Origin: Lacticigenium naphthae DSM 19658
Lineage (GTDB): Bacteria > Bacillota > Bacilli > Lactobacillales > Carnobacteriaceae_A
Length of the DNA stretch: 64,000 bases
Assembly (NCBI RefSeq): GCF_000425865.1
Contig: NZ_AUEG01000003.1
Span: 1-64,000, forward strand
Direction: 5' to 3'
This document shows, piece after piece, positions 34,933-45,074 of the stretch. Under the pieces are notes generated by a model. It did not search any database. It was not told the origin of the DNA and saw only the letters and a list, made by a program, of their open reading frames with translations. Positions within the stretch are counted from its first letter, which is position 1, and the number at the start of each line of letters is the position of its first letter. A program made the translations under genes and the position numbers.

Positions 34933-36018
34933 TTGGACACAGTAACTGCATCCGCTCCAGGAAAACTATACATTGCTGGAGAATACGCAGTAGTCGAACC
35001 TGGCTACCCTGCTATTCTTGTAGCAGTCGACCAATTTATCACGGTACGTATCACCCCTGCCCAAGACGAAGGGAGTATTCGTTCCTTTCAATATGGAAAT
35101 TACCCAGTCACATGGAAAAGAGAAAATGGTGAGATCGTTTTGGACAAACGGGAAAATCCATTTCACTATATATTTGCAGCACTTTCTGTAACTGAAGCAT
35201 ATATGAAGGAAACCACTCAGGATCTCTCTTTATATCATTTGACAGTGAAAAGTGAACTAGATAGTGCACAAGGACTAAAATACGGACTTGGCTCGAGTGC
35301 TGCCGTTACCGTCGCAACTATCCGCGCCTTACTTAAATACTATAATCAAAAAGAAAATAATCAATTAGTATTTAAACTAGCCGCCCTGGCTCATATTCAA
35401 CTTGGAAGTAATGGATCATTTGGAGATATTGCTGCTAGTACTTATACAGGGTGGATAGCCTATACTAGCTTTGATAGACGCCGACTCAGCGAAAAACTCC
35501 AAACCCAATCTGTTTATTCTCTAGTTCAGGAATCCTGGCCCTTATTCTCAGTTGAAAGATTGATTCCACCTGACAATTTGAGATTGATCATCGGATGGAC
35601 CGGATCGCCAGCTTCTACTACAAAGTTAGTTGATAAAGTAAAAGAACAAAAAACGACTAACCAAAACTTTTATCACCAATTTTTAAATGAGAGCAGACAG
35701 TGTGTACAAGAAATGATTAGAGGTTTCCACGAAAATAATCTTTCTATAATACAGGAACAAATCCACCTCAATCGTCACCTCCTGCAACAAATGAGTAATG
35801 ATACGAATGTATTGATCGAAACGAATCGTTTGCACTCTCTTTGTGAAATTGCTGAAATATACGGCGGAGCAGCTAAATCCTCGGGAGCTGGTGGCGGAGA
35901 TTGTGGAATTGCCATATTCCATCGTCACGATGCTTTAATGGAACTGTTAGCTGATTGGGAAAAAAATAATATTGCTATTTTACCTTTACAAGTTTATACA
36001 GCTGAAAAATCTGTTTGA
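34933..36018 (+). CDS. mvaK2: Phosphomevalonate kinase
   Basis: A 361-residue GHMP kinase: ASAPGKLYIAGEYAVVEPGYPAILVAVDQ, the loop KYGLGSSAAVTVATIRAL, GSNGSFGDIAASTYTGWIAY and the C-terminal KSSGAGGGDCGIAIF. It converts phosphomevalonate to the diphosphate. The start is TTG 34933 with AAGGAGG 8 nt upstream, one base after the mvaD stop. Third gene of the operon. Confidence 0.95.
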   Translation: MDTVTASAPGKLYIAGEYAVVEPGYPAILVAVDQFITVRITPAQDEGSIRSFQYGNYPVTWKRENGEIVLDKRENPFHYIFAALSVTEAYMKETTQDLSLYHLTVKSELDSAQGLKYGLGSSAAVTVATIRALLKYYNQKENNQLVFKLAALAHIQLGSNGSFGDIAASTYTGWIAYTSFDRRRLSEKLQTQSVYSLVQESWPLFSVERLIPPDNLRLIIGWTGSPASTTKLVDKVKEQKTTNQNFYHQFLNESRQCVQEMIRGFHENNLSIIQEQIHLNRHLLQQMSNDTNVLIETNRLHSLCEIAEIYGGAAKSSGAGGGDCGIAIFHRHDALMELLADWEKNNIAILPLQVYTAEKSV

Positions 36019-36041
36019 CTACTATTTTAGGAGTGATATCT

Positions 36042-37106
36042 CTGAAAACTACGAATAGAAAAAATGAACATGTCTCCTTGTCCGAAAAATTTTATAGTGA
36101 GAAAAGCCAATCTTCTTTTGAGGATTTTTCCTTTGTTCACCACTCTTTTCCTGCACATAATGAATCCGATGCATCCTTAAATACAGCTATTGAAACGTTG
36201 ACTTTTGATTCGCCATTTTTTATCAATGCAATGACCGGTGGCAGTAAATGGACTGAAAAAGTCAATGGTAAGTTGGCTACTGTAGCAAGGGAAACTGGAT
36301 TAGCGATGGCTACAGGTTCTATCAGTGCCGCTTTAAAAGATCCTGAAGTAGCAAACAGTTATAAAATTGCCCGTAAACAAAATCCTAATGGCTTACTATT
36401 TGCTAATTTAGGTGCCGGTCATTCAATTGAAAATGCAAAAAGAGCGATCGATTTAATTCAAGCCGATGCTCTGCAAATTCACATTAATGCTCCTCAAGAA
36501 TTAGTTATGCCCGAAGGCGATAGAGATTTTAGTAATTGGTTAGAAAACATTGCCCAAATTAAACAACAGGCTGGTGTGCCCATTATTGCAAAAGAAGTTG
36601 GATTTGGAATGAGTAGAGAAACGATCCAATTGCTTATCCAAGCTGGGATCTCTATCGTAGATGTCAGTGGAACAGGTGGCACGAATTTTGCGCAAATAGA
36701 GAACTACCGACGCAAAGTTGATAAATTAGATGCTCTAGAGAGTTGGGGCCAGTCTACACCCATTTCATTGTTAGAAGCTCAATCATCCCTAGACAAGATC
36801 TCACTTATTTCATCTGGAGGAATACGCTCTGCAGGATCAGTCGTAAAATCTCTGGCTTTGGGAGCAAAATTAGTTGGCGTATCCAGTCACTTTCTCCATT
36901 TAATATTGCAGGAAGACGAAGATGCCGCCATTTCAGAAATTGAACGGTGGAAAAAGGAAATCAGAAAAACAATGACGCTTCTTAGCGCATCTCGTATCTC
37001 AGAGTTACAAGAAACTGATATGATAATTGGGGGGAAAACAAAGGAATGGTGTGAAGCTAGAAACATTGACTACCGCCAATTTGCTAATCGTTTTTCCCTA
37101 AAATAA
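36042..37106 (+). CDS. fni: Type 2 isopentenyl-diphosphate isomerase (likely CTG start)
   Basis: A protein of about 354 residues of the FMN-dependent IDI-2 family: NRKNEHVSLSEKFY at the N-terminus, FFINAMTGGS, TGSISAALKDPE, FANLGAGHS, LQIHINAPQELVMPEGDRDF, IAKEVGFGMS and VDVSGTGGTNFAQIE. It interconverts IPP and DMAPP using reduced FMN. The open frame goes back to TTG 36015, but the only ribosome site (TAGGAG, 36028-36033) is 8 nt before CTG 36042, which fits the family N-terminus; a GTG at 36033 overlaps the ribosome site. I therefore propose a CTG start. Last gene of the mevalonate operon; terminator at 37115. Confidence 0.9.
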   Translation: MKTTNRKNEHVSLSEKFYSEKSQSSFEDFSFVHHSFPAHNESDASLNTAIETLTFDSPFFINAMTGGSKWTEKVNGKLATVARETGLAMATGSISAALKDPEVANSYKIARKQNPNGLLFANLGAGHSIENAKRAIDLIQADALQIHINAPQELVMPEGDRDFSNWLENIAQIKQQAGVPIIAKEVGFGMSRETIQLLIQAGISIVDVSGTGGTNFAQIENYRRKVDKLDALESWGQSTPISLLEAQSSLDKISLISSGGIRSAGSVVKSLALGAKLVGVSSHFLHLILQEDEDAAISEIERWKKEIRKTMTLLSASRISELQETDMIIGGKTKEWCEARNIDYRQFANRFSLK

Positions 37107-37114
37107 TACAAAAC

Positions 37115-37159
37115 GACCCTATAAGGAGTCTCTATTATTACGAGACTCCTTATAGGGTC
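37115..37159. terminator. Bidirectional terminator between fni and the thioesterase gene
   Basis: A perfect 18-bp stem GACCCTATAAGGAGTCTC / GAGACTCCTTATAGGGTC with A/T flanks between convergent genes. Confidence 0.85.
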
Positions 37160-37184
37160 AAATTATTTTCTCAAAGCATTTTTC

Positions 37185-37736
37185 CTATTCATCGTCCATC
37201 CAGGGTGTTGTTAGGGAAACAGCTTGGTTAAACTCAGTATAGAATGATTTATCTTCTGAGCGTTTTGCTTTCCTTTTTTCATATCCACTACACACCATTT
37301 TTTCTTCTGCAGTCTGGGGAATAACTAAAGGAAGTTTTTCTCCCTCTCCATACCCGGCTACGCGAACAAATGTCAAAAAGCTTGTCGCTGCTAAATAGCG
37401 TTCACCGGTATCCAGATCTTCTCCCATTACTTTTGCAAAAACTTCCATAGATTGTGAACCCACTCCAGATACGAAGGTTTCTACACAAACAGAATGATTA
37501 GAATAAATGGGATGCAAGAAATCTAATTTATCCATTGACGCTGTAACAATTTCGCCTCTCCCATGCCGAGCAGCAGATATCGATGCTGTATCATCTATAA
37601 AACTCATCAGTTTTCCACCAAAAAGAGTTTTATGGTGATTCAAGTCATACGGAAAAACACGATGTGTTTGAATGACTTTAGATTCTTTACATAATTTTTT
37701 ATTCCGTATCAATCTCTTCACTTCTTTCCTTATCAC
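37185..37736 (-). CDS. Acyl-CoA thioesterase, hotdog fold (YkhA type)
   Basis: A single-hotdog thioesterase of about 180 residues: VFPYDLNHHKTLFGGKLMSFIDDTASISAARHGRGEIVTASMDKLDFLHPIYSNHSV is the classical YciA/YkhA acyl-CoA hydrolase block with the catalytic Asp in FIDD. It hydrolyses acyl-CoA esters; specificity unknown. The start is uncertain: GTG 37736 and a GTG 15 bp downstream (AAGGA upstream) are both possible. It lies 18-33 bp after pdp and is probably cotranscribed with it. Confidence 0.88.
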   Translation of the reverse strand: MIRKEVKRLIRNKKLCKESKVIQTHRVFPYDLNHHKTLFGGKLMSFIDDTASISAARHGRGEIVTASMDKLDFLHPIYSNHSVCVETFVSGVGSQSMEVFAKVMGEDLDTGERYLAATSFLTFVRVAGYGEGEKLPLVIPQTAEEKMVCSGYEKRKAKRSEDKSFYTEFNQAVSLTTPWMDDE

Positions 37737-37754
37737 TTTTTCTTTTTTATCTCG

Positions 37755-39059
37755 TTAGGCTGTAGTAATAACTTCATGAATAAGCGTTAGCGGTTCAGCT
37801 GACTCAGCAATTGTGATGTTGTTTACTATTTTTTGTTCTACCTCTTGAACGTTTTTATGATTACTATGGATCATTGCCAACGTATCGCCTGATTTCACAC
37901 TGTCCCCAACTTTTTTCATCAATACGATCCCCACTGCCAAATCGATTTCACTCTCTTTTGTTTCACGACCAGCTCCAAGCATCATAGAAGCAATTCCCAA
38001 TTCATCCGCAACAATTTCAGCAACTTTCCCAGATTGAGTTGCTTTTACAGGGATTTGGTATTCAGCTTGTGCCATAATTTCTGGATGATCGACCACTTCC
38101 GGATCCCCACCTTGTGCAGCTAGAAATACTTTGAATTTTTCCAAGGCTTTTCCATTGCGAATATTCTCTTCAAGTAAGACACGTGCTTCTTCTAAGTCTT
38201 CTCCTATACCAGCTAGATGAGCCATTTGACTACCCAGAACTAGACAAAGTTCCGTTAAGTCTTCTGGACCATTGCCTTTGAGAGTATCAATGGCTTCTTT
38301 TACTTCAAGAGCGTTCCCGATTGCATAACCTAAGGGCTGGCTCATATCTGAAATAACAGCCATCGTTTGACGACCTACTTGGTTTCCGATTCTAACCATA
38401 GCGGTTGCTAGTTCTCTGGCATCTTCTATATTTTTCATAAATGCTCCTGCACCTATTTTAACATCTAAAACAATAGCATCAGCACCTGAAGCAATTTTTT
38501 TGCTCATAATTGAACTAGCGATCAATGGAATCGATTCAACTGTAGATGTCACATCGCGTAAAGCATATAATTTTTTGTCAGCAGGTGTTAGATTACCTGT
38601 CTGTCCTACAACAGCAGCCTTATTTTCATTAACTAATCGAATAAAGTCTTTTTGATCGATCTCAACATTGAAACCAGGGACAGCTTCTAATTTATCGATC
38701 GTTCCTCCTGTATGCCCAAGACCACGACCGCTCATTTTAGCAACGGGTACCCCCAAACTTGCTACTAGTGGTGCGAGAACCAGTGTTGTTGTATCTCCAA
38801 CACCTCCAGTAGAATGTTTATCCACCTTGACTCCTTCGATTGCTGATAAATCGATTTGATCGCCTGATTCGACCATAGCCATCGTTAAAGCTGATCTTTC
38901 TCCATCTGTCATGTCATTGAAGTAAATAGCCATCAAAAATGCACTCACCTGATAATCTGGAATGGAGTCATTTGTATAGCCTTCAACGATCCATCTGATT
39001 TCTTTTTCAGTCAACGATTGATTGTGCTGTTTTTTTGCAATTAAATCTGTCATACGCAT
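37755..39059 (-). CDS. pdp: Pyrimidine-nucleoside phosphorylase
   Basis: A 434-residue enzyme of the thymidine phosphorylase family: [58 protein letters not shown] (phosphate and base site), [25 protein letters not shown], and a C-terminal PYNP barrel (about 345-430). It cleaves uridine, thymidine and deoxyuridine to base plus (deoxy)ribose 1-phosphate. AAAGGAGG lies 9 nt before the ATG. Upstream are a cre-like site and a 12-bp palindrome. No deoC or cdd is adjacent; rpiA, a pentose-phosphate enzyme, lies about 3 kb away. Confidence 0.95.
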   Translation of the reverse strand: MRMTDLIAKKQHNQSLTEKEIRWIVEGYTNDSIPDYQVSAFLMAIYFNDMTDGERSALTMAMVESGDQIDLSAIEGVKVDKHSTGGVGDTTTLVLAPLVASLGVPVAKMSGRGLGHTGGTIDKLEAVPGFNVEIDQKDFIRLVNENKAAVVGQTGNLTPADKKLYALRDVTSTVESIPLIASSIMSKKIASGADAIVLDVKIGAGAFMKNIEDARELATAMVRIGNQVGRQTMAVISDMSQPLGYAIGNALEVKEAIDTLKGNGPEDLTELCLVLGSQMAHLAGIGEDLEEARVLLEENIRNGKALEKFKVFLAAQGGDPEVVDHPEIMAQAEYQIPVKATQSGKVAEIVADELGIASMMLGAGRETKESEIDLAVGIVLMKKVGDSVKSGDTLAMIHSNHKNVQEVEQKIVNNITIAESAEPLTLIHEVITTA

Positions 39060-39076
39060 ACCTTTTTTCCTCCTTT

Positions 39077-39130
39077 AAACAATTGTTTTCATTCTTATCT
39101 TATCATATTTTGTTATGAAAACCGTTTCCA
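39077..39130 (-). promoter_or_regulatory. cre-like site and palindrome upstream of pdp
   Basis: AAACAATTGTTT (39077-39088) is a perfect 12-bp palindrome just before the pdp ribosome site. TGAAAACCGTTTCCA (39116-39130) resembles a catabolite-responsive element with a displaced left arm. Both lie between the divergent pdp and kbl genes. Confidence 0.35.
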
Positions 39131-39239
39131 TTTAAATATATTCTCACAATTCTCTCATAGAATCCCTTTTCTCTGTTTAGACTATAAGATTTATAAAATC
39201 AATGGTAAAATGAAAGAAATACTAAAAGGAGGATTTTGT

Positions 39240-40433
39240 ATGACAAGCAAAAAATTAGATGCATTCCTATCGAAAAACTTGAAAGAGTTACGTGAACAAG
39301 GTCTGTATAATGAAATCGATGTAATAGAAGGTCCCAATGGTCCGATCATTACGATTGAAGGCAAAGAACTGATTAATATGTCTTCAAACAATTATTTGGG
39401 CTTTGCAAATGATGAACGTCTAAAAGAAAAAGCAAATGAAGCTACCAACCGATACGGTGTGGGTGCTGGAGCTGTGCGCACTATTAATGGAACACAAACG
39501 ATTCATGAGGAATTAGAAGAAAAGTTGGCCCAATTCAAACACACTGAAGCAGCGGTAGCTTTTCAATCTGGTTTCAACTGTAATATGGGAGCTATCTCGG
39601 CAGTCATGAATAAAAATGATGCCATATTATCAGATGAATTAAATCATGCTTCCATTATTGATGGTTGCCGTTTATCCGGTGCTAAGGTCATTAGAATAAA
39701 CCATCAAGACATGGATGACTTACGTACAAAAGCAAAAGAAGCTACTGAAAGTGGTCAATATGAAAAAATCATGTACATCACAGACGGCGTCTTTTCAATG
39801 GATGGGGACGTTGCAAAGTTACCTGAAATTGTAGAAATTGCTGAAGAATTTGATTTGATCACCTATGTTGATGACGCACACGGTTCTGGCGTAATGGGCA
39901 AAGGTGCTGGAACAGTCAAACATTTTGATTTATCAGACAAAGTTGATTTCCAAATGGGAACATTATCCAAAGCTGTAGGTGTTGTCGGAGGATACGTTGC
40001 CGGCAAAAAAGAATTAATAGATTGGCTAAAGGTACGTGCGCGTCCATTCTTGTTTTCAACATCCCTCACTCCTGGAGCTGCAGCGGCCTGTAAAGAAGCA
40101 CTTGAAATCATGATGAACAGCACGAAGGAAAATGAAACATTATGGGAAAATAGTGACTATCTGAAAAAAGGATTAAAAGAGTTAGGTTTTGATATTGGCC
40201 ATTCTCAAACTCCTATCACTCCTTGTATCATAGGAGACGAGAATTTGACACAAAAATTCTCGAAAAGATTAAAAGAAGAGGGAGTCTACGCGAAGTCTAT
40301 TGTTTTCCCGACTGTTCCTAGAGGTACAGGACGAGTAAGAAATATGCCTTCCGCTGCGCATACGATTGAAATGTTGGATACTGTATTAGAAGTATATAAA
40401 AAAGTAGGAAAAGAATTAGCTGTCATAAAATAA
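39240..40433 (+). CDS. kbl: 2-amino-3-ketobutyrate CoA ligase (glycine C-acetyltransferase)
   Basis: A 397-residue fold-type I PLP enzyme of the alpha-oxoamine synthase family: [61 protein letters not shown], and the PLP lysine in [17 protein letters not shown]. It cleaves 2-amino-3-ketobutyrate with CoA to glycine and acetyl-CoA. The start is ATG 39240 after AAAGGAGG. It is followed about 106 bp later by tdh, the enzyme producing its substrate; together they degrade threonine. Confidence 0.93.
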   Translation: MTSKKLDAFLSKNLKELREQGLYNEIDVIEGPNGPIITIEGKELINMSSNNYLGFANDERLKEKANEATNRYGVGAGAVRTINGTQTIHEELEEKLAQFKHTEAAVAFQSGFNCNMGAISAVMNKNDAILSDELNHASIIDGCRLSGAKVIRINHQDMDDLRTKAKEATESGQYEKIMYITDGVFSMDGDVAKLPEIVEIAEEFDLITYVDDAHGSGVMGKGAGTVKHFDLSDKVDFQMGTLSKAVGVVGGYVAGKKELIDWLKVRARPFLFSTSLTPGAAAACKEALEIMMNSTKENETLWENSDYLKKGLKELGFDIGHSQTPITPCIIGDENLTQKFSKRLKEEGVYAKSIVFPTVPRGTGRVRNMPSAAHTIEMLDTVLEVYKKVGKELAVIK

Positions 40434-40539
40434 ATGAACAATAGTTGGCAGAGAAAGAGACTCCATGAATTCTCTTCTTTGTATTTTTCATGACGCTAAG
40501 GAATAGTCGCTTCTTAAAATAAAATTCGGAGGATTTTTT

Positions 40540-41523
40540 GTGAAAAAAATATTGATTACTGGTGCTTTAGGACAAATTGGTTCAGAGCTTACCTTAGAGT
40601 TACGTAATAAGTATGGAAAAGAAAATGTTGTTGCTACTGATATAAGAAAACCAGAAGATTCAATAGTTGTGAACAATGGGATTTTCGAGATCCTAGATGT
40701 GACAGATGCTAACCGAATGAAAGAGCTTGTAGAAACATACAAAGTAGATACACTCATTCATCTGGCTGCCTTACTTTCTGCTGTTGCAGAGGAAAAACCT
40801 CAACTAGCATGGAACCTAAATATGGGCGGATTGTTGAACGCTTTGGAAATTGCCAGAGAATTTGATTTGAAGTTTTTCACGCCTAGTTCAATCGGTGCTT
40901 TTGGACCTGAGACACCAAAAGATCAGACTCCTCAACTGACGATTCAACGTCCAACGACAATGTACGGTGTTACAAAAGTAAGTGGAGAGTTATTAGGTGA
41001 CTATTATCATCACAAATTTGGAGTAGACACCCGCAGCGTCCGTTTCCCAGGTCTCATTTCATACGAAACTCTTCCTGGTGGCGGCACGACTGATTATGCT
41101 GTAGATATTTATTATGAAGCATTACGTCATAAATCCTATACTTCTTTTATTGGTAAAGGAACTTATATGGATATGATGTATATGCCCGATGCCGTCGAGC
41201 TAATTATTCAACTGATGGAAGCACCCAGTGAGCAACTGACTCAGCGTAATGCTTATAATGTCAGCGCCATGAGTGTTTCTCCAGAAGACTTTGAAAAAGC
41301 GATTCAAAAACATATTCCTGAATTTATTTTAGAATATGATGTAGATCCAGTCAGACAAGGCATAGCAGATTCTTGGCCAAATGCCATCGATACGAGTGTC
41401 GCCCAAAGAGAATGGAATTTCTCTCCTTCTTATAATTTAGAAAAAATGACTGACGATATGTTGACTCAGTTAAATAAAAAAGGAATTTCAGAGAATATTA
41501 AAAGCGGGACAAATCAGCAGTGA
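40540..41523 (+). CDS. tdh: L-threonine 3-dehydrogenase, SDR (epimerase-like) type
   Basis: A 327-residue extended [23 protein letters not shown] (NAD-binding Gly motif at 8-14), [50 protein letters not shown], and the catalytic Tyr/Lys in [14 protein letters not shown], with the [27 protein letters not shown] block that marks the GalE-like threonine dehydrogenases rather than the zinc MDR type. It oxidises threonine to 2-amino-3-ketobutyrate with NAD. GTG start at 40540 after GGAGG. Works with Kbl. Confidence 0.93.
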   Translation: MKKILITGALGQIGSELTLELRNKYGKENVVATDIRKPEDSIVVNNGIFEILDVTDANRMKELVETYKVDTLIHLAALLSAVAEEKPQLAWNLNMGGLLNALEIAREFDLKFFTPSSIGAFGPETPKDQTPQLTIQRPTTMYGVTKVSGELLGDYYHHKFGVDTRSVRFPGLISYETLPGGGTTDYAVDIYYEALRHKSYTSFIGKGTYMDMMYMPDAVELIIQLMEAPSEQLTQRNAYNVSAMSVSPEDFEKAIQKHIPEFILEYDVDPVRQGIADSWPNAIDTSVAQREWNFSPSYNLEKMTDDMLTQLNKKGISENIKSGTNQQ

Positions 41524-41530
41524 ACACTAT

Positions 41531-41570
41531 AAAAAAAGCGCAGAAGAGATTTTCTTTTCTGCGTTTTTTT
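41531..41570. terminator. Bidirectional terminator between tdh and rpiA
   Basis: CGCAGAA(G)A..T(T)TTCTGCG stem with long A and T runs on both sides. Confidence 0.85.
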
Positions 41571-41572
41571 GT

Positions 41573-42250
41573 TCACCTATTCACTTCTTTAATCACTGGG
41601 CCCTCATTTGTCCCTACAATCACTTTTGTTACACAATCTAAAAACAAACCATGCTCGACCACACCAGTCAATGAATCTAACCAAGCAGCTAATCCTCTTG
41701 GATCCTCAATTGTTTCCAAATGCAAATCGATTATAAAATTGCCTGAATCGGTTAAATATTTTCCCTCATTTTCGTCTTTTCTAAAAGTAGGATTCATCCC
41801 CTTGGTTTCGAAGAGACGATACAATTGACCAGCCCCAAATTTGACTATTTCAACGGGTAATGGAAATGCACCCAATTTTGTGACAAGCTTACTATCATCC
41901 ACGATCCAAATCACTTCTTTAGATAGGTTAGCTACCATTTTTTCAAATAAATGTGCTCCTCCGCCCCCTTTGATGCCTTGGAAATCAGCTGATATCTCAT
42001 CTGCTCCATCGATCGTTAAATCGATAGACTCTACTTCATCGATGTCTTTTAAAGGTATGCCCAGTTCTTTTGCATGGTCAGAAGTGCGATATGAAGTTGT
42101 TACTCCAACAATAGATAGTCCTTCTTCTTTTACCCTTTTTCCGATCGCTTCGACCATATAATATGCAGTCGAGCCCGTTCCCAATCCGACTACCATACCG
42201 TCCTCAACAAATTCAGCTGCTTTGTATCCTACCATTTTTTTCAGTTCCAC
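41573..42250 (-). CDS. rpiA: Ribose-5-phosphate isomerase A
   Basis: A 225-residue Rpi[32 protein letters not shown] (phosphate loop), [31 protein letters not shown] (DGADE with catalytic Asp/Glu and KGGGGA), and [16 protein letters not shown]. It interconverts ribose 5-phosphate and ribulose 5-phosphate. Single gene, convergent with tdh. Start at ATG 42250, preceded by an AGAGAGGAAGATGAGAAG stretch. Confidence 0.96.
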   Translation of the reverse strand: MELKKMVGYKAAEFVEDGMVVGLGTGSTAYYMVEAIGKRVKEEGLSIVGVTTSYRTSDHAKELGIPLKDIDEVESIDLTIDGADEISADFQGIKGGGGAHLFEKMVANLSKEVIWIVDDSKLVTKLGAFPLPVEIVKFGAGQLYRLFETKGMNPTFRKDENEGKYLTDSGNFIIDLHLETIEDPRGLAAWLDSLTGVVEHGLFLDCVTKVIVGTNEGPVIKEVNR

Positions 42251-42336
42251 TTCTCATCTTCCTCTCTTCTCTCTTTTGTCCTCTCCAGTTTATCATATTC
42301 AGAACGAAAGATAGCCTATCAATTACAATTTAGAAT

Positions 42337-42364
42337 TAAAAAAAGACACCTGTAAAAGATGTCT
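42337..42364 (-). terminator. Terminator of the pot operon
   Basis: Minus-strand AGACATCT/AGGTGTCT hairpin with a 5-nt loop followed by seven T, 10 bp after the potD stop. Confidence 0.75.
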
Positions 42365-42373
42365 TCGATCACT

Positions 42374-43441
42374 TTATTGCATTTTGAATTCTAAGAATAA
42401 ATCATTATATATCCCTAAATATTTCGGTCCTAAATCTTCATATACTTCCAAATTACCTATTTTCTCTTCTCCAGGATAGAATTGTTCATCCGCAATCGTT
42501 TCTTCTGGAAGAAGTTCCATTGCTGATTGATTGGGAGTAGAGTATCCAATATAGTCTGCATTTTGAGCCGCTATTTCTGGATCTAACATAAAGTTAATAA
42601 ACGCATATGCTGCATCTATATTTTGAGCAGTCTGGGGAATTACAAAATTGTCAAACCATAAGTTCGATCCTTCTTCTGGAAGAATGTATTTGATCGCTTC
42701 ATTTTCCCACATCATGTCGGCTGCTTCACCAGAGAATGTGACAGCGATAGCTGCTTCTTCTTGAATCATATACATTTTAATTTCATCGGCCACTACTGCT
42801 TTAACATTGTCTGCAAGGGCATTGAGATCTTTAGTAGCTACCGCTAATTCTGCATCTGAAGTAGAATTCAAAGAATAGCCATTTTTTTGTAGTGCCAAAC
42901 CAATGACTTCTCTTGCTCCATCGATCAGCAGGATACTTTCTTCGTATTGAGGGTCCCACAAATCTGCCCAAGTATTCATTTCATCTCCATCAACTAAATT
43001 TTCATTGTAAACAATTCCTAACGTACCCCAGAAATAAGGAATGGAATACTGATTGTCCGGATCAAAAGGCTGATCTAAAAATTTAGGAACTAAGTGATCT
43101 AATCCTTCAATTTTCGAATGATCTATTTCTATCAATAGTTCTTCATCCCGCATCCTCTCGACCATGTACTCACTTGGAACAGCTAAATCATAAGCCGTTC
43201 CCCCCTGTTGAACTTTAGTATACATTGCTTCATTAGAATCAAAGGTTTCATAAACAACATGATACCCTGTTTCCTCTTCAAATTGAGTAAGCAGATCCGG
43301 GTCTATATAATCCCCCCAATTATATAGATTGAGTGTATTGTTGCCTGTAATTCCTTGAGAACGATCTAATTGAATGGAACCGATATATAATCCAACAACA
43401 GCGAGTAAGACGACAATGAGTAACCCAGTTAATTTTTTCAT
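42374..43441 (-). CDS. potD: Spermidine/putrescine-binding protein PotD, membrane-anchored
   Basis: A 355-residue extracellular binding protein of the PotD/PotF family: LNLYNWGDYIDPDLLTQFEEETG, YDLAVPSEYMVERM, YSIPYFWGTLGIVYNE, WADLWDPQYEESILLIDGAREVIGLAL, and LWFDNFVIPQTAQNIDAAYAFINFMLDPE. The N-terminus is hydrophobic (LTGLLIVVLLAVVGLYIGSI) but has no Cys lipobox, so the protein is probably held by an uncleaved anchor rather than a lipid. Overlaps potC by 4 bp. Last gene of potABCD. Confidence 0.93.
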   Translation of the reverse strand: MKKLTGLLIVVLLAVVGLYIGSIQLDRSQGITGNNTLNLYNWGDYIDPDLLTQFEEETGYHVVYETFDSNEAMYTKVQQGGTAYDLAVPSEYMVERMRDEELLIEIDHSKIEGLDHLVPKFLDQPFDPDNQYSIPYFWGTLGIVYNENLVDGDEMNTWADLWDPQYEESILLIDGAREVIGLALQKNGYSLNSTSDAELAVATKDLNALADNVKAVVADEIKMYMIQEEAAIAVTFSGEAADMMWENEAIKYILPEEGSNLWFDNFVIPQTAQNIDAAYAFINFMLDPEIAAQNADYIGYSTPNQSAMELLPEETIADEQFYPGEEKIGNLEVYEDLGPKYLGIYNDLFLEFKMQ

Positions 43442-44265
43442 CGCGTTGACACCACCCGTGCTTGATTTTTAGTCAGCAATTTTTTTGATTGTTGATTTCG
43501 TTGAATAAAATAATAACCGATCACTAAGAATAAGGCAACCAAGAATAAGAGTGTACTCAATGCATTGATTTCTAAGCTGACTCCTTGCCTTGCTCTGGAG
43601 TAGATTTCAACAGATAATGTTGAAAATCCATTACCTGTGACAAAGAAGGTCACTGCAAAATCATCAAGAGAATATGTGAAAGCCATGAAAAATCCCGCTA
43701 AAATACCAGGAGTAATGCTAGGTAAGATGATTTTCGTTAGTACTTGCCACGAATTCGCGCCCAAATCTCTAGCAGCTGTAATCATCGCATCATTCATTTC
43801 TTGTAATTTTGGCAGTACCATTAAGACAACGATGGGGATACTAAAAGCGATATGAGAAAGAAGAACCGAAAGAAACCCCAGACGAAACCCGACAACTGTG
43901 AATAGAATCAGAAAACTTGCACCAATAATTACATCTGGAGAAACTAACAAGATATTATTCATGCTCAGCAAAGCTTGTTGGGCTTTATATTTTCTTACAA
44001 AGTAAATTCCAATTGCCCCTAATGTTCCAATCGTCGTCGCGAATAATGAAGACAAGAGCGCTATACGTAAGGTATCCAGTGCAATTCGAATAAGGCGTGT
44101 GTCTTCAAAAACAGCACCATAGTGTTCCCAAGTGAACCCTGTAAACTCATTCATCGTCCCACCCTCATTAAAAGAGTAGAAAATCAAATACAAGATTGGG
44201 GCATAGAGCAAGAAAAACACTAAAAGCAAGTACAAGTTGCTAAGTTTAAGTGACTTTTTTTTCAT
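43438..44265 (-). CDS. potC: Spermidine/putrescine ABC permease PotC
   Basis: A 275-residue, six-helix permease of the PotC type: LLVFFLLYAPILYLIFYSFNEGG at the N-terminus and the EAA motif MITAARDLGANSWQVLTKIILPSITPGILAG, which contacts PotA. Its start overlaps the potB stop and its stop overlaps the potD start, both as ATGA, so translation of the operon is coupled throughout. Confidence 0.95.
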   Translation of the reverse strand: MKKKSLKLSNLYLLLVFFLLYAPILYLIFYSFNEGGTMNEFTGFTWEHYGAVFEDTRLIRIALDTLRIALLSSLFATTIGTLGAIGIYFVRKYKAQQALLSMNNILLVSPDVIIGASFLILFTVVGFRLGFLSVLLSHIAFSIPIVVLMVLPKLQEMNDAMITAARDLGANSWQVLTKIILPSITPGILAGFFMAFTYSLDDFAVTFFVTGNGFSTLSVEIYSRARQGVSLEINALSTLLFLVALFLVIGYYFIQRNQQSKKLLTKNQARVVSTR

Positions 44266-45074
44266 TCTTTATGCCTCCCTTTCTTTTTTTCTCTCGTGAT
44301 ACGCATTGTAATAAACATAGCTACGATTAGAACTACACCTATCGTAGAACCCATTCCCCAGTTTTGAGTCACTAAGAAATGCTGTTCAATAGCAGTTCCC
44401 AAGGTTATCACCCGATTCCCTCCGATTAATCGTGTCAACATAAAGAGAGAGAGAGAAGGAATAAAGACTGCCTGGACGCCACTTCTTACCCCACTCATTG
44501 ATAAAGGGAATATAATTCTCCTAAATGTTTCCCATTGATTTGCACCGAGATCTTTACTCGCACTAATGTAGGAAGGAGAGATTTCGTCAATTGCATTAAA
44601 AATGGGTAAAATCATAAAAGGAATTTCTATATACGTAGCTACAAAAAGAAAACTAAGATTTGTAAAGAGTAATTGTTGTCTCCCTATTCCAACAAATGCT
44701 AGAAATTCATTTATACTTCCGTCCTGACTTAATAAACCGATAAACGCATATGCCTTTAAAAGTATATTGATCCAAGTCGGTAGTATTAACAGCAGCAACC
44801 ATAATTGTTTATTTTTTGCCTGTGTTAAAAAATAGGCTGTTGGATAGCTAATTAAAAATGTGAATACAGTAATCAATAAAGCAAAAACAATCGAATTCAG
44901 TGTCATACTTAAATAGGTGCTCGAAGTAAAATAAGTAATAAAGTTTTCAAGAGTAAACTCCCCTTGAATATTAAAAAATGATTGATACACAATCAAGGCC
45001 ATCGGGATAAAAACAAAAAATCCAAGCCATAGCGTATAGGGGATAAAAAAATATTTTCTTGCCTGTCTGTTCAT
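44262..45074 (-). CDS. potB: Spermidine/putrescine ABC permease PotB
   Basis: A 270-residue, six-helix permease of the PotB type: FFIPYTLWLGFFVFIPMALIVYQSFF and the EAA motif YISASKDLGANQWETFRRIIFPLSMSGVRSG. The start codon overlaps the stop of potA (TAATG) and the gene overlaps potC by 4 bp. Confidence 0.95.
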   Translation of the reverse strand: MNRQARKYFFIPYTLWLGFFVFIPMALIVYQSFFNIQGEFTLENFITYFTSSTYLSMTLNSIVFALLITVFTFLISYPTAYFLTQAKNKQLWLLLLILPTWINILLKAYAFIGLLSQDGSINEFLAFVGIGRQQLLFTNLSFLFVATYIEIPFMILPIFNAIDEISPSYISASKDLGANQWETFRRIIFPLSMSGVRSGVQAVFIPSLSLFMLTRLIGGNRVITLGTAIEQHFLVTQNWGMGSTIGVVLIVAMFITMRITREKKKGRHKE

